DNA from: an uncultured Anaerococcus sp.
Lineage (GTDB): Bacteria; Bacillota; Clostridia; Tissierellales; Peptoniphilaceae
Assembly: GCA_900550345.1 (NCBI GenBank)
Contig: URRX01000038.1
Span: forward strand, 1-10,657
Direction: 5' to 3'
Length of the DNA: 10,657 nt
The position numbers and the translations under genes are program-made. The notes below the pieces were generated by a model, which saw only the letters and a list, made by a program, of their open reading frames with translations, was not told the DNA's origin and ran no database searches. Below are positions 6,387 to 10,657 of the stretch, piece by piece (the first letter of the stretch is position 1; each line of letters starts with the position of its first letter).

Positions 6387-8706
6387 AATCTTCTACTATC
6401 CTTTCTATCAAAGAATCTACGCTTTGTTTTTTGGATTCTTTGTACACTTCTAGTCCATGATTTTTTATTGTTTGGCTGGTAATTTGTCCAATTGAATATA
6501 TTTTTGTATTTTTTAGTGGCTCTTTGCCATAAATTTCTACAAAATTATTTACGCAAGATGATGAAGTGAAAATCACCCCATCAAAATCAAGTTCAATATC
6601 TTCTTTTTCTGCCCTTATATTGTCGTAAATTTCAATTTCATCCAAGTCTCCCATCTTGCCAAGGCCTTCTATGATTTTTTTCCTTGATAAGTTTGAGTGA
6701 GGGAAAAATATTTTCTCATCTTTTTTTACATATTTTGCCATTTGGTCAAGGAGATTTTCTCCGACAAAATTTCTTGGCACTATTTGAACTTTCAAATTAT
6801 ATTTTTCTATTTCTTTTTTGGTTTTTTCTCCTATTGCTGCGATTTTAACTTTTCCTATATCTCTTATATCATGATTTTCTATTAATTTATCGAAAAATAT
6901 TTTTACAGCATTTTTGGATGTAAATACCAAATAATCATAGGAGAAATCTTTGAATCTTTCTTCAAGTAAATTGGTATTTTTTTCTGAAATTCTTATTGTT
7001 GGGACAATTTTTACATCAAATCCCAAATCTTCTAGCCTTTCTCTGTCCTTTATTGATGACTCATAATCACGAGTTAGGACGATTTTTTTTTCTAAATTTT
7101 TATTTTCAAAATAATTTAGATATTCTCTAAGTCCAACCGTATCAGAAACTACAATTATGGCAGGTCTTTCGATTTTTTCAAGATCAATCTCTTCCAAAAC
7201 TTTTTCTATAGTTGATGTGTAAACTTTTTGTTTTGGACTTGACCCATTTGAAATAATGGCAATTTTTTTATCCTTTTTTATGCCCCCATCTATCAAATCT
7301 TTTATAATATTTGGAAGATTTTTAAGTCCCATATAAAATACTAGGGTTCCTGGAAGTTTGGCATATTTTTTGAAATCTTCATTTTTATTTTCTGACCTGT
7401 GGCCTGTAATAAAGGAAATTGATGTTGCCATATTTCTGTGGCTTGCTGGAATTCCTGCTGTGTTTAGGCAAACTATTCCCGATGTAAGACCAGGCAAGGT
7501 TTCAAATTCTAATCCATTTTCTTTTATAAAAAGAGCCTCTTCAGATCCTCTTCCAAAAACATAAGGATCTCCACCCTTTAATCTCACAACTTTTTTGCCA
7601 GTTTTTGCCTTATCAACCATTAATTTATTTATGTCATCTTGGCTTAATACATGGTCGCCCATAGATTTTCCCACATAATACAAGTCTTTATTTCTATATG
7701 GGTCAAGAATTTCTTGGTTTAAAAGCCTATCGTAAATTATTACATCTGCCTTATCTAGGGCTTTTTTCACGGCAAGAGTTATATTATTTTTAGAACCAAT
7801 ACCTGCCCCTGCAAGGATAATTTTTTTGTAGGATTTTTTCTTTAAATTTCTTGCCAATTTTTGGGCAAGATTAATCCTATCAGAAATATTTCCTGAAACT
7901 TTTTGGTAATTTATCTTATCATCCTTGTCAAAGGCCATAGAGCCTGTTAGGGTAATTTGATCTTGGTCAATTTCTGTAAAAATTCCCATAGGAGTCGAAC
8001 AATCTGCTCCCAATTCTTTTTGAAAGGCCCTTTCTGTTTCCATTCTAAAAAGAGTATTATTGTCAGAATTTTTCTCAAAAATTTCAAATAATTTTTTATC
8101 TTCTTTTCTAATTTCTATGCCCAAAATCCCCTGGCAAGGTGAAGGGGTAAAAATGTGAGGATCTAGGTCAAAGTTTATTTTTCCGTCAAGACCTGCCCTT
8201 TTTAGGCCAGATTTTGCAAGGATAACCCCATCAAGATTTTCACTTTGAATCTTTTTTATTCTTGTTTCAACATTTCCCCTGATTGCCTTAAATTTTATAT
8301 TTGAAAAATAATTTTTCCCCTGACAAACTCTTCTATTTGATCCAGTTCCTACAAGGGCATTGTTCAAATCATCCATTTTTTTAAAAATATCTTTTCCAAC
8401 AAAACAATCTCTAGGATCTTCTCCCCTTAAAGGTGGAGTAAAAATCAATCTTTCATCAATTTGTGATGGCATATCTTTTAAAGAATGAACTGCCAGATCA
8501 ATTGTTTTATCCAAAAGTTTTTCTTCAATTTCTCTTACAAAAACTCCCTTCGAATTAAGTTGATCAATTTTTTTATCTCTATTTCTATCTCCCTTGGTAG
8601 AAATTTCTATAATTTGAGCATCAAGGCCTTCTTTTTCCAAAATATCCTTTACCATATTTGCCTGGATCAAGGCAAGCTTACTTGGTCTACTTCCTATTTT
8701 TATCAT
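6367..8706 (-). CDS. hemC-cobA-hemD: trifunctional HemC-CobA-HemD fusion: hydroxymethylbilane synthase, uroporphyrinogen III methyltransferase and uroporphyrinogen III synthase
   Basis: One uninterrupted 779-residue frame holds three enzymes. Residues 1-290 are HemC, which polymerises porphobilinogen to hydroxymethylbilane: IGSRPSKLALIQA (4-16), HSLKDMP (74-80), RRVCQG (125-130), RGNVETR (143-149) and the dipyrromethane-cofactor cysteine Cys236 in LGADCSTPMG. Residues 295-535 are the CobA/SUMT methyltransferase, which makes precorrin-2: GAGIGSKNNIT (300-310), ADVIIYDRLLN (320-330), GKSMGDHVLSQDDIN (346-360), RLKGGDPYVFGRGSEE (375-390), GIPASHRN (418-425), FYMGLKNLP (457-465). Residues 538-770 are HemD, which closes the ring to uroporphyrinogen III: VLTRDYE, FTSKNAVKIFF (595-605), AAIGEKT, FTSSSCVNNF (713-722), YSIGQITSQTIKNHG (737-751). 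Linkers are very short. CobA-HemD fusions are common in clostridia, whereas adding HemC is unusual. Odd points: Asp precedes Cys236 where Gly is usual, and the SAM loop GAGPGD reads GAGIGS. The ATG shares a base with the upstream stop (TAATG), with GGAGA ahead. Confidence 0.95.
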   Translation of the reverse strand: MIKIGSRPSKLALIQANMVKDILEKEGLDAQIIEISTKGDRNRDKKIDQLNSKGVFVREIEEKLLDKTIDLAVHSLKDMPSQIDERLIFTPPLRGEDPRDCFVGKDIFKKMDDLNNALVGTGSNRRVCQGKNYFSNIKFKAIRGNVETRIKKIQSENLDGVILAKSGLKRAGLDGKINFDLDPHIFTPSPCQGILGIEIRKEDKKLFEIFEKNSDNNTLFRMETERAFQKELGADCSTPMGIFTEIDQDQITLTGSMAFDKDDKINYQKVSGNISDRINLAQKLARNLKKKSYKKIILAGAGIGSKNNITLAVKKALDKADVIIYDRLLNQEILDPYRNKDLYYVGKSMGDHVLSQDDINKLMVDKAKTGKKVVRLKGGDPYVFGRGSEEALFIKENGLEFETLPGLTSGIVCLNTAGIPASHRNMATSISFITGHRSENKNEDFKKYAKLPGTLVFYMGLKNLPNIIKDLIDGGIKKDKKIAIISNGSSPKQKVYTSTIEKVLEEIDLEKIERPAIIVVSDTVGLREYLNYFENKNLEKKIVLTRDYESSIKDRERLEDLGFDVKIVPTIRISEKNTNLLEERFKDFSYDYLVFTSKNAVKIFFDKLIENHDIRDIGKVKIAAIGEKTKKEIEKYNLKVQIVPRNFVGENLLDQMAKYVKKDEKIFFPHSNLSRKKIIEGLGKMGDLDEIEIYDNIRAEKEDIELDFDGVIFTSSSCVNNFVEIYGKEPLKNTKIYSIGQITSQTIKNHGLEVYKESKKQSVDSLIERIVEDYENEKN

Positions 8707-9299
8707 TAAATCTTCTCCAAATATTTTTTCAAAAATTCCTTATCTTCCTTATAAAGGTCCAACAAAAGAGCCTTATTATAATTTCCGTTTTTTCTTAATT
8801 TGTAACGAATTTTTATCATTAATTCTATTTTTTCCTTATCAAGACTATACAAATATTTTTCCAAATCATCTCCAATAAGAGAAGAAACAATTGGAATTTG
8901 ACCCTTACTTGATATAGAAATATCTACAAATTCATTGGAAATATTTTTCCTTAAATAAAAATCACTTCCAAAAGAATCAGACAAGTCCAAACTACTAATT
9001 CCTAAATCTTTAGCTTTTTTTCTCAAAATCTTATTTAATTTATTATCACCTGTTGCCAAAAATAAAAAATCACAGGGAGGGAAAATAAAATTTTCATCAA
9101 TATTTTTTTTAATAATTTTTATCCTATGTGAATTTTCTCTATAAAGTTTTAGAATTTCTCCATCAAATTCTTTTGCATATACAAGAAATACAAACTCCCC
9201 TTTTAGAAGAGATTTTATTTTTCTTTTTGCAATTTCTCCTCCACCTAGAAATAAGCAAATCTTATCTTTTGAATCTATAGAAATTGGAAAATATCTCAT
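8706..9299 (-). CDS. sirC: precorrin-2 dehydrogenase, siroheme synthase N-terminal domain family
   Basis: A 197-residue protein of the CysG-B/Met8p/SirC family. Members use NAD+ to oxidise precorrin-2 to sirohydrochlorin, and some also insert iron. Visible features: a Rossmann nucleotide-binding start CLFLGGGEIAKRKIKSLL (15-32), FLFLATGDNKLNK (78-90), and ISISSKGQIPIVSSLIGDDLEKYL (127-150), matching the family's ISTGGKSP-type region. The usual ISTGG turn reads ISSKG here. The length fits a single-function enzyme without the CobA part, which lies in the next gene. The ATG overlaps the hemA stop by four bases (ATGA), and an AAAGG site lies about 10 bases ahead. Whether it also acts as ferrochelatase cannot be told. 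No separate CbiK, CbiX or SirB chelatase gene is seen in the window. Confidence 0.88.
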   Translation of the reverse strand: MRYFPISIDSKDKICLFLGGGEIAKRKIKSLLKGEFVFLVYAKEFDGEILKLYRENSHRIKIIKKNIDENFIFPPCDFLFLATGDNKLNKILRKKAKDLGISSLDLSDSFGSDFYLRKNISNEFVDISISSKGQIPIVSSLIGDDLEKYLYSLDKEKIELMIKIRYKLRKNGNYNKALLLDLYKEDKEFLKKYLEKI

Positions 9300-10522
9300 T
9301 TTTTATATACCTTTGTCAAAATTTTTAAAGTTTTATCAAAGTCTTCATCATGATTTTCTTTAATATTTAAAACTGGATCTCGAGCAATTTTTTTTAGGGC
9401 ATTTCTTACTGCCTTGTCTACCTTCTTTTTTTGAGAAGCTGTCATATCAGTCTTTCTAAAAATATAATCCATTGTCTTATCAGCCAAATCATCACATCTG
9501 TCATTTAAATCTTTTAAAATATAGTCAATCTTAACTTCCTTCATCCATTTATAAAATTCCTCAGATTTTTCATCAATATTAGCCCTATAAGACTGTAAAA
9601 TTGTTCTTCTTTTATCAAAATTTTTTCTAGAAATATCCTTAATTGAATCAACATCAAAAAGTTTTATATTAGAAAAATTTGCAATTTCAGGATCACAATC
9701 TCTAGGAAGGGCAAGGTCAAAAATATTTATTTCATTTTTTATATTTTTAAAATAATCTTTTTTTAGAACAAGGTGGGGAGAAGCTGTTGCAGAAAAAATA
9801 AAATCCATGTCTCCAAGATTTTCTTGGATTTTTTCATAAGAAATAATATTTATATTTCCGTATTCCTTTTGCATTTTTATAGACTTATCCATATTCCAAT
9901 TTGAAATATAAATATTTGCTCCTGTTTCCATCAAATTTTCTATACAAAGTCTTCCAATATTTCCAATTCCAATTACAAGGACGTTTTTATTTGATAAATT
10001 TCCAATCTCTTGAGCTTTTTTTACGGAAATATATGGAAGAGAAAGTGGAATGTGGGAAATATTTGAATCTGATTTGATTTTTTTGGAAAGATTTATAGCT
10101 CTTTTTAGGGCTTCTGATAAGATTTTTTTACAAAAACCCAGACTAAGACTTGTCTCATAAGCATCGCTAACTTGACCCAAAATTTGATCTTCCCCTACAA
10201 TCAAAGAATCAAGCCCACTAGTTAGAGAAAAAAGATGATTAATGGCATCTAAATCTTTTTTTACAAAAATAAAAGGTGATAGGTCATCAATAGAAAAATA
10301 ATTTTCAAAAAATTCCACAAAAAAATCATTAGAAAACTTATTTTCACTAGATAAGGCGAAAATTTCAGACCTATTACAAGTTGAAAGAATAACAACTTCC
10401 TCAAAACCATAATTTTCCAAAATTTCACTGGCTTCTATAATATCAGAATCTTTAAAATGAACTTTTTCTCGAACATCAATTCCCGCTCTATGATGATTTA
10501 AACCAAATGAATAAAAAAACAA
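9296..10522 (-). CDS. hemA: glutamyl-tRNA reductase
   Basis: HemA reduces the glutamate on charged tRNA-Glu to glutamate-1-semialdehyde with NADPH, the first and usually rate-limiting step of the C5 tetrapyrrole pathway. The 408-residue protein has SFGLNHHRAGIDVREK (5-20), the thioester-forming Cys49 in STCNRSEIF, HLFSLTSGLDSLIVGEDQILGQV (96-118), the NADPH-binding VLVIGIGNIGRL (181-192), ATASPH (245-250), IFDLALPRDCDPEI (267-280) and a helical C-terminal dimerisation region. The start is TTG (10522-10520): no in-frame ATG lies near, the conserved FGLNH strand begins five residues later, and AGGGGGAGA stands 5 bases upstream. NHHRAG replaces the usual NHKTAP. As first gene of the five-gene operon it is the natural control point. 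The TTG start may keep its level down. Confidence 0.96.
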   Translation of the reverse strand: MFFYSFGLNHHRAGIDVREKVHFKDSDIIEASEILENYGFEEVVILSTCNRSEIFALSSENKFSNDFFVEFFENYFSIDDLSPFIFVKKDLDAINHLFSLTSGLDSLIVGEDQILGQVSDAYETSLSLGFCKKILSEALKRAINLSKKIKSDSNISHIPLSLPYISVKKAQEIGNLSNKNVLVIGIGNIGRLCIENLMETGANIYISNWNMDKSIKMQKEYGNINIISYEKIQENLGDMDFIFSATASPHLVLKKDYFKNIKNEINIFDLALPRDCDPEIANFSNIKLFDVDSIKDISRKNFDKRRTILQSYRANIDEKSEEFYKWMKEVKIDYILKDLNDRCDDLADKTMDYIFRKTDMTASQKKKVDKAVRNALKKIARDPVLNIKENHDEDFDKTLKILTKVYKK

Positions 10523-10526
10523 AAAA

Positions 10527-10535
10527 TCTCCCCCT
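10527..10535 (-). promoter_or_regulatory. strong ribosome binding site supporting the TTG start of hemA
   Basis: On the minus strand AGGGGGAGA lies 4-5 bases before TTG. It is the clearest G-rich patch of the leader and decides the hemA start. A strong site paired with a weak start codon is a common way to set a moderate translation rate. Confidence 0.7.
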
Positions 10536-10540
10536 AATAT

Positions 10541-10550
10541 TTACTAGTAA
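10541..10550. promoter_or_regulatory. 10-bp palindrome at the hem operon start site, possible operator
   Basis: TTACTAGTAA is a perfect 10-bp palindrome immediately downstream of the -10 box, where transcription should begin. A repressor bound here would block initiation. It matches no regulator motif I know, and a 10-bp AT-rich palindrome can arise by chance. Confidence 0.3.
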
Positions 10551-10551
10551 C

Positions 10552-10580
10552 ATTATACTATTTTAAAAAACAAAATAAAA
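10552..10580 (-). promoter_or_regulatory. promoter of the hem operon
   Basis: A perfect TATAAT (10557-10552) on the minus strand lies about 30 bases upstream of the hemA start. The -35 region at 17 bases (TTTTAT, 10580-10575) is poor, so the promoter may be weak or need an activator. A short GC patch containing the palindrome GCCTAGGC (10585-10592) sits just upstream of the -35 position. The rest of the leader to 10657 is A+T-rich. I see no gene and no cobalamin-riboswitch box in it. Confidence 0.45.
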
Positions 10581-10657
10581 AACGGCCTAGGCTTGGAAAT
10601 AAAAATACAAAAAATTTAATTTTAAAAAAATATTTTTAACAGTAAAAAAACAGGTAC

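Noticed and set aside
6697..8709. Short plus-strand frames opposite the HemC-CobA-HemD gene
   Set aside because: Low-complexity Phe/Ile-rich shadows of an AT-rich minus-strand gene.
10523..10657. Cobalamin riboswitch, or the tail of another gene, upstream of hemA
   Set aside because: No B12-box-like conserved sequence is visible in 135 mostly A+T bases. One minus-strand frame stays open to a TAG near 10588, but it shows no recognisable protein sequence.

Overview
The window is strongly AT-rich. Its gene families (an LCP cell-wall transferase, a bleomycin-hydrolase-type aminopeptidase C, and a clostridial-order tetrapyrrole operon) point to a low-GC Gram-positive anaerobe. My best guess is the Clostridia/Tissierellia side, such as an Anaerococcus- or Peptoniphilus-like organism. 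That placement is inferred from gene content and codon usage, not from a marker gene.

Layout, left to right. (1) Positions 1-1788, minus strand: the 5' end of a polytopic membrane protein resembling CapD/FlaA1-type nucleotide-sugar dehydratases runs off the left edge. It lies downstream of an LCP (LytR-CpsA-Psr) gene and a terminator. This looks like the start of a surface-polysaccharide locus. (2) Positions 1789-2025: a divergent promoter region with a TTGACA -35 box and a small inverted repeat. (3) Positions 2026-3345, plus strand: pepC, a cytosolic cysteine aminopeptidase with Cys68, His356 and Asn377 all visible. (4) Positions 3346-4140: a 795-base non-coding stretch between convergent genes. 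It holds three copies of a structured repeat about 130-160 bp long. Two copies sit in a head-to-tail 277-bp duplication. A terminator closes the hem operon. (5) Positions 4141-10522, minus strand: five overlapping genes transcribed leftward, hemA, a precorrin-2 dehydrogenase (SirC/CysG-B type), a single 779-residue HemC-CobA-HemD fusion, hemB and hemL. (6) Positions 10523-10657: leader and promoter of the hem operon.

Together the five hem-operon genes encode every step from glutamyl-tRNA to sirohydrochlorin: HemA and HemL make 5-aminolevulinate, HemB makes porphobilinogen, the HemC and HemD domains make uroporphyrinogen III, the CobA domain makes precorrin-2, and the dehydrogenase makes sirohydrochlorin. 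No protoheme gene (hemE, hemN, hemY or hemH) is present, so the operon appears aimed at siroheme and/or cobalamin. The gene order matches what I recall for the Clostridium josui hem cluster, but here HemC is also fused. The most unusual parts of the window are this three-enzyme fusion and the structured repeat array, whose copies differ by changes that preserve base pairing.
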